From the NCBI GenBank assembly GCA_046155615.1, contig JBJXFP010000003.1, forward strand, positions 1 to 13,482: a DNA stretch of 13,482 nt. The letters are read 5' to 3'. Below the pieces are notes generated by a model. It saw only the letters and a program-made list of their open reading frames with translations. It made no database searches and was not told where the DNA came from. The position numbers and the translations under genes were made by a program. Of this stretch, positions 7,438-13,482 are shown piece by piece; position 1 is the first letter of the stretch; each line of letters begins with the position of its first letter. This stretch comes from JANNVZ01 sp046155615 (GTDB lineage Bacteria; Bacteroidota; Bacteroidia; Flavobacteriales_D; Sanyastnellaceae).

Positions 7438-8535
7438 TCATTTCACAAATGGAACCATGCTAACGCGGGCACCACTTGCAATTTTCCAGAAGTAGTTGCC
7501 CGATGCTATGTCCGGTATTCCTGTCACAAGTTTGTGATTGGCAGCAGGCAGGTTTTCCTCCCAAAAATTCAGCACAAGCTGGCCTTGTGTATTGTAGATG
7601 TCGATGGTGGTATTGCCCGCTTCAGTAAGTGTGAAGTAAAGCACGGAACGCTCGCACAGTGGATTGGGGTAACAACTCAAGGCAAACGGATTTTCTTCTG
7701 TAGCCTCAACACTGTTTTTAGTAAAGCCTACAAACTTCACGGTGCTATTTCCGGCACTGGGTATGGCTAACGTATCGGTTTCGGGCGAGTAGCAGAGGTC
7801 TGCAGGCTGGCTCAACCCGGGTACTGTTATCACTTCTTCTACACTGAAGTCGTTGTTGTATTTTTTCACTTTCACCGGCTGCCATGAGCAAATGAAAAAA
7901 TTACCCTGGCCATCTATGTCTATTCCATCAATGCTGCCAACACCGGCATTTTCAACCAGTGTAGTGACGGTATAGTCAGGCAGACTTACTTCTTTTATTT
8001 TGGCACTTGCACCCCAGTTAGCAAACACCAGGCGGCTGTTGTCTGCATCATAACAAATGCCGTTGGGCGTGGTCACGGTGTTGTTTACTACCAAGGTGTA
8101 AACAGGATTGCCTAAATCGGTAAAATCAATTTCATAGATGTCTTTGTTTGTGAAATCTGTCACCCACACCCGGTGGTCACCATCACTGGCCATGCCATTC
8201 AGAAACGCTGCTTCATCTATCAGTATGCTGGCTACCTCAAGTCCGCTGGTAAGATCATAGCCCTTAACATAGTTGTTCGCAGAGCCTTCTATCACCACAG
8301 CATAAAGCACATTGCCCATTACTTCCATTCCATAATCAGCAGCGGGATCGGTGCCGAAGTAGGCTACAGGGCTGCCTGTGCCGTCCACCTCTATCACAGT
8401 GCTGCCGTTGCTTACTAACCAGCGTTGATATACAGGGTCGTATTCCACCGATTCGATGTTGGTGAGTTGTTGTGCGTTGGATGTGACTGCCACTATCATG
8501 GCCATGCACATCAGTTTCCATTGGTTGGTTTTCAT
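7438..8535 (-). CDS. Secreted beta-propeller-like protein with T9SS C-terminal sorting domain
   Basis: The ATG at 8535 gives 365 residues. A TTG five codons earlier is possible but adds nothing typical. There is a signal peptide (MKTNQWKL, hydrophobic stretch, likely cut at SNA/QQ near residue 21). Residues about 25-270 contain recurring blade-like units with Asp-Gly-Ile/Asn-Gly-Ile turns: FLNGMASDGDHRVWVTD, TTPNGICYDADNSRLVFANW, SIDGIDIDGQGNFFICSW and PADLCYSPETDTLAIPS. These resemble NHL or SMP-30/gluconolactonase-type propellers. No catalytic residues can be assigned, so a sensing, binding or structural role is as likely as an enzyme. Residues about 280-365 form a type A T9SS sorting domain (SCYPNP, then TTIDIYNTQGQLV, then IASGNYFWKI), which directs export across the outer membrane by T9SS. 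It follows the TonB-dependent receptor after 135 bases and precedes the small barrel protein. Confidence 0.85.
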   Translation of the reverse strand: MKTNQWKLMCMAMIVAVTSNAQQLTNIESVEYDPVYQRWLVSNGSTVIEVDGTGSPVAYFGTDPAADYGMEVMGNVLYAVVIEGSANNYVKGYDLTSGLEVASILIDEAAFLNGMASDGDHRVWVTDFTNKDIYEIDFTDLGNPVYTLVVNNTVTTPNGICYDADNSRLVFANWGASAKIKEVSLPDYTVTTLVENAGVGSIDGIDIDGQGNFFICSWQPVKVKKYNNDFSVEEVITVPGLSQPADLCYSPETDTLAIPSAGNSTVKFVGFTKNSVEATEENPFALSCYPNPLCERSVLYFTLTEAGNTTIDIYNTQGQLVLNFWEENLPAANHKLVTGIPDIASGNYFWKIASGARVSMVPFVK

Positions 8536-8670
8536 TTGGGTTTGTTTCAAAATTTCCTATTTGAAGGGGCGCTAACTTGTGCAATAACTCTGCTGCACCC
8601 ACAAATATTTTAGATAGCGGTATGGGAATGCTGGCTCAACTGTTTTGTTGTAACGAAACGAATGTGCATT

Positions 8671-11151
8671 TTAAAAGTCAATTTTGTAAAAGAATACCGG
8701 TAAAAAACCCAATTGATATTCCTGTCGAACAGCAGTGTTGGGGTCGTTGTTTTCATCAGGGGCATATGTCAGCTTCAACACATTTTTTGTGTTCAGCACA
8801 TTTACCAGATCAAGACCAATGTGATGAGCCACTTTTTTTCTGTTCACCGTGTAGTTCAGTTTGATGTCCCAGCGGAAATAGGGTGCAAACTGTTTTGTGT
8901 TTCTGAGTGAATCCACAAAGACCAATTCGCGTGCAGCGTTGCTTGCCTCAATATCCGCAGGGCCATACCAGCGGCCACCGGCAGTAGTCAGTTTGGTTCC
9001 TGTCGTGATGCGCGCGTTTTCATTCAGTTTCCATTCTTTGCTCACAAGCGCATTCACGGCATACTTGCCATTGAAATCTGTATTGCGCCACACACCATCG
9101 CTGCCCCGGTACTTCGATTCAAATATCGATGTAGTGAAAAGGAACAGCCAATTACGTGAGAAGAATTTTTCGATGGTGAGTTCGATGCCCCTGTTGAATG
9201 CTTCCCCTTCATTTACCAGCATGGAAGGGAATACTCGCTGAAAGCCCGATCCGGAGTTGACCATGCTGAACGATGATGGCAAGTAGTCAACAGGTATTTC
9301 TGAGAGATCTTGCAAATAAGCCTCGGCCAACAACCGGAGCTTGCCATTGAATACACGTTGATAGCTCATTACAAAGTGATGGCTCACTGTTGGATGCATT
9401 TTATAGTTCTTTTGGAAGAGTACGTTCGCACTTGAAGCATAATCACCTATAAAGAAGTACATATAGGTTGGTTGTATTTGACTGTGTCTTCCTACACCAA
9501 GGGAAATAGATTGTTGCTTCGGTAGTTCGCGTCTTAGCCCAAGCCGCCAATCGCCCAGATTAACGCTTGCGTATCTCTTGTTGTCTCCATTTGGCAAAAT
9601 TTGAAATACTGTTCCATGAAGACCTACAGTTAAAGTGAACGTATCTGAAGGTCTCCATTTGAATTGGGTATAGGGTTGTATCAAGTACCCTGAATTCACT
9701 GAATTCCACCGCGTATTCCACCCGTAGTAATTTGCTGAAGCAGTATCCAACTCACGCAAACTATCCACATGATTCCAGAAATAATAATCCGCATTGAAGC
9801 CACTGCGCCATGTCCAGTGCCTGTTTATTTTGTTATTGATACTGCTGCCTATGCTGATTCGCGATTGGGTGAAAGTGTATTCGAGCAAAGGCGTGAGTGA
9901 GTCCACCACATAGCGGTTGTTTTCATCCAGATGGCGCGACACAAGTTCATGAGAACTGTCCACCTGATCAGTCATGGCAGCTATCGTGGTTTTAAAGAAT
10001 GTTTTTTCTGAAATTGTTTTGTGATAGGTAACACCCAACACACCCATGTGCGTTTTGAAGTATTGATCGCGATCATTGTCGCCATAGATATTGCGCTGGT
10101 CAGGTGTTTTCTGATCACTTATCAAAATATCAATCGAACTTTTTCCGCCAACACCCCAAACCGCCAGCGATGAATTTTTTCTTCCCGGAAAAAACAATCT
10201 GAATGCTGCATCCTGATAGCGAGGCACGGCATCAGTGCCAATGTCAATTCCAAGTTTTGAGAAAAGTTCAATGGTGCTGTAGCGGTAGCTGGCAAGGTAG
10301 GAAGAGCCTTTCGCCTCACCCCCAGCCCCTCTCCGGTGGAGAGGGAAGAGAGGACCTTCAGCAAAAAGTTCGGTTCCCAGAAAACCAAACTGCCCGCTGA
10401 ACTCGTGCTTTTGATTGTTGCCATTGCGCATACGCAAATCAAAAACACCTGCCACACTGTTGCCATAGTCAGCAGGAAATGCTCCGGTATAGAAATCTGA
10501 ATTAGCGAGGTACTTATTGTTGATGATACTGACGGGCCCGCCCGCTGTTCCCGGAATGTTGAAGTGATTCGGATTGGGAATGTCAATGCCTTCCATTCGC
10601 CACAGCACACCTTGTGGCGAGTTGCCGCGAATCACAATGTCGTTGCGCGAATCATCAGCACCCTGCACTCCGGCAAAGTTGCTGGCCATGCGAGCCGGGT
10701 CACCCCGGCTTCCTGCATAGCGATCAGTTTCGTTTACGCTGAATTGACGTGCGCTTACTGTGGCCATTTCATTTTGCACATCGCCTTCGCGCGTGGCAGT
10801 TATTTCTACCGCCAGCGCTTCATCCACTTGTTGCTCCATCTCTATGTCCATCAGCAACTCTTTCGCACTACCAAGCATCACATTGTCCATCACAACATGC
10901 TTGTAGCCGATGGACATTGCCACTATGCGAATGTGTCCAACCGGAACATCGTTTATTTGATAAAGACCAAACTCATCTGTCTCAGCACCTTCAACCAACG
11001 TGCTGTCTTTATAGACCATCACCACTGCACCAAGTATGGGGCTTTTGGATTCTGTGTCCACCACTTTGCCGCGCACCACCTGCACAAGATTTTGTGCCAA
11101 AGAAAAATTGCTGAGCACAACGAGAAGCAACGACAAAAAAAATGGACGCAT
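8671..11151 (-). CDS. TonB-dependent receptor with carboxypeptidase-regulatory-like N-terminal domain
   Basis: Outer-membrane active transporter energised by TonB/ExbBD. The substrate is unknown. The 826 residues begin with a signal peptide (MRPFFLSLLLVVLSNFSLAQ, cut near 20). A carboxypeptidase-regulatory-like beta-sandwich follows (about 24-105: VRGKVVDTESKSPILGAVVMV, then EFGLYQINDVPVGHIRI). The plug is at about 115-240 and contains RNDIVIRGNSPQGVLWRMEG (169-188), then PNPNHF, then PADYGNSVAGVFDLRMR. The rest is the 22-strand barrel, ending in LGFLPVFFYKIDF with terminal Phe. It is shorter than SusC proteins (about 1000 residues) and no susD gene adjoins it, so a polysaccharide-utilisation role is not supported. 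Residues about 267-279 (PLFPLHRRGAGGE) are encoded by an REP-like palindrome, apparently an in-frame insertion between the plug and the next barrel segment. It is divergent from clpX over 221 bases. Confidence 0.94.
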   Translation of the reverse strand: MRPFFLSLLLVVLSNFSLAQNLVQVVRGKVVDTESKSPILGAVVMVYKDSTLVEGAETDEFGLYQINDVPVGHIRIVAMSIGYKHVVMDNVMLGSAKELLMDIEMEQQVDEALAVEITATREGDVQNEMATVSARQFSVNETDRYAGSRGDPARMASNFAGVQGADDSRNDIVIRGNSPQGVLWRMEGIDIPNPNHFNIPGTAGGPVSIINNKYLANSDFYTGAFPADYGNSVAGVFDLRMRNGNNQKHEFSGQFGFLGTELFAEGPLFPLHRRGAGGEAKGSSYLASYRYSTIELFSKLGIDIGTDAVPRYQDAAFRLFFPGRKNSSLAVWGVGGKSSIDILISDQKTPDQRNIYGDNDRDQYFKTHMGVLGVTYHKTISEKTFFKTTIAAMTDQVDSSHELVSRHLDENNRYVVDSLTPLLEYTFTQSRISIGSSINNKINRHWTWRSGFNADYYFWNHVDSLRELDTASANYYGWNTRWNSVNSGYLIQPYTQFKWRPSDTFTLTVGLHGTVFQILPNGDNKRYASVNLGDWRLGLRRELPKQQSISLGVGRHSQIQPTYMYFFIGDYASSANVLFQKNYKMHPTVSHHFVMSYQRVFNGKLRLLAEAYLQDLSEIPVDYLPSSFSMVNSGSGFQRVFPSMLVNEGEAFNRGIELTIEKFFSRNWLFLFTTSIFESKYRGSDGVWRNTDFNGKYAVNALVSKEWKLNENARITTGTKLTTAGGRWYGPADIEASNAARELVFVDSLRNTKQFAPYFRWDIKLNYTVNRKKVAHHIGLDLVNVLNTKNVLKLTYAPDENNDPNTAVRQEYQLGFLPVFFYKIDF
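10314..10353. repeat. REP-like palindromic element inside the receptor gene
   Basis: The plus strand reads CCTCACCCCCAG, then CCCCTCTCC, a GGT loop, GGAGAGGG, then a diverged right flank (AAGAGAGG). The core is a perfect 8-base-pair palindrome, 10327-10334 with 10338-10345. The order CCTCACCCC..CCCCTCTCC..GGAGAGGG matches a class of dispersed bacterial palindromic repeats that usually sit between genes. Other frames give peptides such as PHPQPLSGGEG and LSTGEGLGVR, which resemble spurious peptides often translated from such repeats. Here the receptor frame stays open through it. This is the only copy in the window. The family assignment comes from recall of the consensus, not a search. Confidence 0.7.
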
Positions 11152-11177
11152 AAAAGGAGAGTATTGGTTGACAACAA

Positions 11178-11185
11178 CAAATCTA
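11178..11185 (-). promoter_or_regulatory. Candidate -7 promoter element of the TonB-dependent receptor gene
   Basis: The minus strand reads TAGATTTG (TAnnTTTG), ending 26 bases before the receptor ATG and predicting a leader of about 20 bases. TTGTTGCA at 11208-11215 lies upstream, but its distance (about 22 to 27 bases depending on which TTG is used) is longer than the normal -33 to -7 spacing. The 11 bases GAATAGATTTG are identical to those before kynU. Confidence 0.45.
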
Positions 11186-11220
11186 TTCAGCCATGACAGG
11201 TATGCAGTGCAACAATTATT

Positions 11221-11249
11221 TGTGACAACGTGTTTTCACCAGTGTCACA
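11221..11249. promoter_or_regulatory. Inverted repeat, candidate operator in the receptor/clpX divergent region
   Basis: TGTGACA (11221-11227) and TGTCACA (11243-11249) are perfect 7-base inverted half-sites separated by 15 bases. A smaller dyad, GTG-TTTT-CAC, sits almost at the same centre (11230-11239). The site lies just upstream of the putative receptor promoter, a position usual for an activator, and over 70 bases upstream of the putative clpX element. The half-sites resemble CRP/FNR halves (TGTGA), but the spacing is not the CRP spacing of 6. The protein that might bind is unknown. Confidence 0.35.
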
Positions 11250-11319
11250 TTATGAGCAGCCGATAATGAGAGTTGGGCCAACAAAGCACATCAACCGATG
11301 CTTGGACAATAAACAAACG

Positions 11320-11327
11320 TATTTTTG
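11320..11327 (+). promoter_or_regulatory. Candidate -7 promoter element of clpX
   Basis: TATTTTTG matches TAnnTTTG and ends 45 bases before the clpX ATG, predicting a leader of about 40 bases. The closest TTG upstream (11302-11304) is only 15 bases away, short for a -33 box, so the call rests on the -7 element alone. Confidence 0.35.
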
Positions 11328-11372
11328 CCCAACCTGAAAAACAACTGAAGCGATCAACCAATTCAAAGAAAC

Positions 11373-12599
11373 ATGAAAGAAATATCCTGTTCATTTTGTG
11401 GCAGAAAGAAAAGTGAAGTGAACATGCTCATTGCGGGCATCACAGGGCATATCTGCGATGAGTGCACCAGTCAGGCTAATGATATTATCAACGAAGAATT
11501 TCGTAGCCCAAAGAAGCAAACCTCAGTTGAACCTCCATTCAGTGTTCAAAAACCGCACGACATCAAGCGGCACTTGGATGAGTATGTGATAGGGCAAGAT
11601 GAAGCCAAACGCTACCTGAGTGTAGCGGTATATAACCACTACAAGCGCATTGGCCAGAAGAGCATGCGCGATCACGATGGAGTGGAGATTGAAAAAAGCA
11701 ATATCATACTGGTGGGAGAAACCGGCACCGGCAAAACATTGCTCGCGAAGACCATTGCCAAAATGTTGAAAGTACCTTTTGCAATAGCGGACGCAACGGT
11801 GCTTACGGAGGCGGGCTATGTGGGCGAGGATGTGGAGAGTATTCTCTCGCGCTTGCTGCAGGATGCAGATTTTGATATTGCAAAAACAGAGCGCGGCATA
11901 GTGTTCATTGATGAAATAGATAAGATTGCCCGCAAAAGTGATAACCCCAGTATTACACGCGATGTGAGTGGAGAAGGTGTGCAGCAAGGCATGTTGAAGT
12001 TGCTGGAAGGTTCAGTAGTGAGTGTTCCGCCACAGGGTGGGCGCAAACATCCTGAGCAAAAGATGATTCAGGTGGACACACGCAACATTCTCTTCATCTG
12101 CGGTGGTGCATTCGATGGCCTTGATAAACTGATAGAGCGGAGAATCAATACAGCTACCATCGGCTACAGCAGCAGCCTGCACCAGTTTCATGAGGGTAAT
12201 CTGCTGCAATACGTTTCGCCACTCGACTTGAAAAAATTTGGATTGATACCAGAACTCATAGGTCGCTTTCCGGTGATAACACACTTGGATCCATTGGATG
12301 AACATGCACTTCGTAGAATTCTTACTGAGCCAAAAAATGCATTGGTGAAACAGTATGTAAAACTATTTGAGATGGATGGAGTGAAATTGAGTTTTGACAA
12401 AAAGGTACTCGACTTCATAGTAGAACGTGCCATGGATTACAAACTTGGTGCTCGCGGACTGCGATCCATTTGCGAAGCCATCATGATGGACACCATGTAT
12501 GAGTTACCAAGCATGGAGGAGAAAGAATTCAAAGTGACGCTGCAATACGCGAAAGACAAATTCTCCCGTTCGAAGATTAGTCAGTTGCGGGTGGCGTAA
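11373..12599 (+). CDS. clpX: ATP-dependent Clp protease ATP-binding subunit ClpX
   Basis: AAA+ unfoldase that recognises tagged or damaged proteins and threads them into the ClpP peptidase in the cytosol. The 408 residues are full length. The N-terminal zinc-binding domain has C6, C9, C28 and C31 in two CxxC pairs. The ATPase core shows YVIGQDEAKR (71-80), Walker A GETGTGKT (115-122), pore loop GYVGED (148-153), Walker B IVFIDEID (176-183), the RKH loop GGRKHPEQK (222-230), the arginine finger in ELIGRFPV (Arg298), and sensor 2 GARGLRS (359-365). The ClpP-contact loop, IGF in E. coli, appears here as IGY (263-265). No clpP gene adjoins it: upstream is a divergent receptor gene and downstream is convergent purQ. 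The stop codon is one base from the purQ stop. No Shine-Dalgarno sequence is seen before the ATG. Confidence 0.97.
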   Translation: MKEISCSFCGRKKSEVNMLIAGITGHICDECTSQANDIINEEFRSPKKQTSVEPPFSVQKPHDIKRHLDEYVIGQDEAKRYLSVAVYNHYKRIGQKSMRDHDGVEIEKSNIILVGETGTGKTLLAKTIAKMLKVPFAIADATVLTEAGYVGEDVESILSRLLQDADFDIAKTERGIVFIDEIDKIARKSDNPSITRDVSGEGVQQGMLKLLEGSVVSVPPQGGRKHPEQKMIQVDTRNILFICGGAFDGLDKLIERRINTATIGYSSSLHQFHEGNLLQYVSPLDLKKFGLIPELIGRFPVITHLDPLDEHALRRILTEPKNALVKQYVKLFEMDGVKLSFDKKVLDFIVERAMDYKLGARGLRSICEAIMMDTMYELPSMEEKEFKVTLQYAKDKFSRSKISQLRVA

Positions 12600-12600
12600 A

Positions 12601-13293
12601 TCAGGCTTTCACCAGAGAAAGAATACCCTCAAAAATCTCGCGGCCATCGGTGTTTTCCAATTCGAAATCGGAGGCGCGCTCAGGATGTGGCATCATGCCG
12701 AAGACATTTTTATTCACGTTGCAAATACCCGCAATGTTTTCTACTGAGCCATTCGGATTCGACTCTTCGGTGATTTTGCCTGACTCATCGCAATAGCGGA
12801 ACATCACCTGGTCGTTGTCATCCATTTCCATTAGCACATCGTCAGGTGCATAGAAATTTCCTTCGCCATGTGCAATGGGAATTTTGTATGCCCGGTCAAA
12901 CTCTAAGTTTTGTGATGGCAAGGCAAATTTTGATTGTGCTTTCAGGTACACATTTTTGCAGATGAACTTGCGCGATGTGTTGTGCAACAGCGCTCCGGGC
13001 AGCAGATGTGCTTCGCACAAAATCTGGAAGCCATTGCAGATGCCCATCAGGTAGCCGCCCTTGTTGGCATGTTTTATTACCTCAGTCATGATGGGTGAAA
13101 AACGCGCTATGGCTCCACTGCGCAGATAGTCGCCATAGCTGAATCCACCCGGTAGAAAAATGAAATCGCACTGCTGCAAATCGGTGTCTTTGTGCCAAAG
13201 TTTTACTACATCCTGATGCAGAATGTCTTTGAGCGTGTACACCAAATCTTCATCGCAATTGCTGCCTGGGAAAACTACTACTCCGAATTTCAT
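12601..13293 (-). CDS. purQ: Phosphoribosylformylglycinamidine synthase subunit PurQ
   Basis: Glutaminase subunit of FGAM synthase, which supplies ammonia to PurL for the ATP-dependent FGAR to FGAM step of purine synthesis in the cytosol. The 230 residues match stand-alone PurQ. It starts MKFGVVVFPGSNCDED and has FLPGGFSYGDYLRSGAIARF (46-65). The class I glutamine amidotransferase nucleophile is Cys86 in GICNGFQIL, and the His203/Glu205 pair is in MMPHPERASD. A separate PurQ implies the three-part PurS-PurQ-PurL enzyme, not the fused long PurL. purS and purL are not in this window. It lies 123 bases downstream of the symporter gene on the same strand, with its own candidate promoter between them. 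Confidence 0.96.
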   Translation of the reverse strand: MKFGVVVFPGSNCDEDLVYTLKDILHQDVVKLWHKDTDLQQCDFIFLPGGFSYGDYLRSGAIARFSPIMTEVIKHANKGGYLMGICNGFQILCEAHLLPGALLHNTSRKFICKNVYLKAQSKFALPSQNLEFDRAYKIPIAHGEGNFYAPDDVLMEMDDNDQVMFRYCDESGKITEESNPNGSVENIAGICNVNKNVFGMMPHPERASDFELENTDGREIFEGILSLVKA

Positions 13294-13309
13294 GCTGGGG
13301 AATTTTGGA

Positions 13310-13317
13310 CAAATTTA
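13310..13317 (-). promoter_or_regulatory. Candidate -7 promoter element of purQ
   Basis: The minus strand reads TAAATTTG (TAnnTTTG), ending 16 bases before the purQ ATG and predicting a leader of about 10 bases. No TTTG or TTG is found at the expected -33 distance, so support is limited to the -7 match and position. Confidence 0.35.
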
Positions 13318-13416
13318 CTGTTGATCATTGCGCACAGAAGCACACGGAAATACTCAGAGTATCCAATTAGCTGAGATCCGTCTCTGCATTTTCAATGAAA
13401 TTCTGTATGTGAAAAA

Positions 13417-13482
13417 TCAATGTTCCAAACTTTTCTCCCACTTGCTCACCGCTACAGTAGCCACTGCATTGCCCACCACATT
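13417..13482 (-). CDS. C-terminal end of a dicarboxylate/amino acid:cation symporter (partial at right edge)
   Basis: Reading leftward from the right edge on the minus strand, one frame gives 21 residues, NVVGNAVATVAVSKWEKSLEH, and then TGA. The pattern N-V-x-G-(N/D)-(A/S)-x-(A/V)-T-x-x-V-(A/S)-K-x-E is the closing segment of the DAACS family (DctA/GltP type), inner-membrane carriers that import dicarboxylates, glutamate or aspartate with Na+ or H+. In these proteins the conserved NVxGD/N stretch lies in the last transmembrane helix, whose Asp or Asn helps bind substrate and cation. The rest of the gene lies beyond the window, so substrate cannot be inferred. It is on the same strand as purQ, 123 bases upstream. 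The assignment uses 21 residues only, but the signature is distinctive. Confidence 0.75.
   Translation of the reverse strand, partial: NVVGNAVATVAVSKWEKSLEH

Noticed and set aside
8536..8550. Extended TTG start for the T9SS-sorted protein
   Set aside because: The ATG at 8535 gives a compact signal peptide with a normal basic N-terminus; the extra five residues add nothing.
10122..10610. Alternative minus-strand frame of 162 codons inside the receptor gene
   Set aside because: Lies within the receptor in another frame; it contains the peptide LSTGEGLGVR only because the REP-like repeat is open in several frames. It helps identify the repeat but is not a gene.
6853..11151. Polysaccharide-utilisation locus (SusC/SusD type)
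   Set aside because: The receptor is too short for SusC, there is no SusD-like lipoprotein, and no carbohydrate-active enzyme is present.
10564..11196. Open frame of 210 codons on the plus strand opposite the receptor gene
   Set aside because: Rich in His and Cys with no domain pattern, and antisense to the signal peptide, regulatory domain and plug of a clear receptor. It is a reading-frame shadow.
12606..12621. CTTTC-N6-GAAAG hairpin near the clpX/purQ junction
   Set aside because: A 5-base AT-rich stem inside the purQ coding end with no following U-tract; not a terminator.
1..13482. tRNA, rRNA, CRISPR array, insertion sequence or prophage genes
   Set aside because: No cloverleaf-like sequence, regularly spaced direct repeats, transposase motifs or phage proteins were found on either strand by reading.

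Overview
The window looks like a chromosomal segment of a Bacteroidota bacterium, probably a free-living, aerobic member near Chitinophagia, Saprospiria or Sphingobacteriia. The lineage call rests on three things. A secreted protein carries a C-terminal domain of the type IX secretion (T9SS) kind. A TonB-dependent receptor has the N-terminal carboxypeptidase-regulatory-like domain typical of this phylum. Several genes are preceded by the Bacteroidota -7 promoter element TAnnTTTG instead of a sigma70-type -10 box, and Shine-Dalgarno sequences are weak or absent. Most genes are housekeeping, so this is mainly core genome.

Layout, left to right. Positions 1-291 (+) hold the C-terminal end of a membrane protein, probably an O-antigen/polysaccharide flippase. 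It converges on kynU (kynureninase, -). kynU is divergent from hemL (glutamate-1-semialdehyde aminomutase, +). hemL is followed on the same strand by mtgA (monofunctional peptidoglycan glycosyltransferase) and an AddB-like PD-(D/E)XK nuclease of 913 residues. The nuclease converges, with 16 bases between the genes, on a three-gene minus-strand block for the cell surface. In order of transcription this block is a TonB-dependent receptor, a T9SS-sorted beta-propeller-like secreted protein, and a small outer-membrane beta-barrel protein. clpX (+) is divergent from the receptor across a 221-base regulatory region. It then converges on purQ (-) with one base between the stop codons. The last 66 bases are the C-terminal end of a dicarboxylate/amino-acid:cation symporter (-). 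No stretch over 300 bases lacks a gene, and I see no tRNA, rRNA, CRISPR array, transposase or phage gene.

The most unusual signal is a GC-rich palindromic element of about 40 bases (10314-10353) inside the TonB-dependent receptor gene. It resembles the dispersed REP-like repeats (CCTCACCCC..CCCCTCTCC..GGAGAGGGG) normally found between genes. It is read through in frame and adds about 13 residues to the receptor at the plug/barrel boundary. This is comparable in principle to the protein-coding palindromic elements described in Rickettsia. Second, kynU and the receptor gene share a two-part upstream sequence, TTGTTGCA and GAATAGATTTG, spaced 9 bases apart in one and 19 in the other. The second part contains the -7 element. 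Third, a 7-base perfect inverted repeat (TGTGACA-N15-TGTCACA) lies in the receptor/clpX divergent region and is a candidate operator. The nuclease appears to lack the fourth cysteine of the AddB-type iron-sulfur site, and MtgA carries an unusual charged tail.

The genes do not form one pathway. They cover heme and purine biosynthesis, tryptophan/kynurenine breakdown, cell-wall synthesis, DNA repair, proteolysis, and nutrient uptake with surface display.
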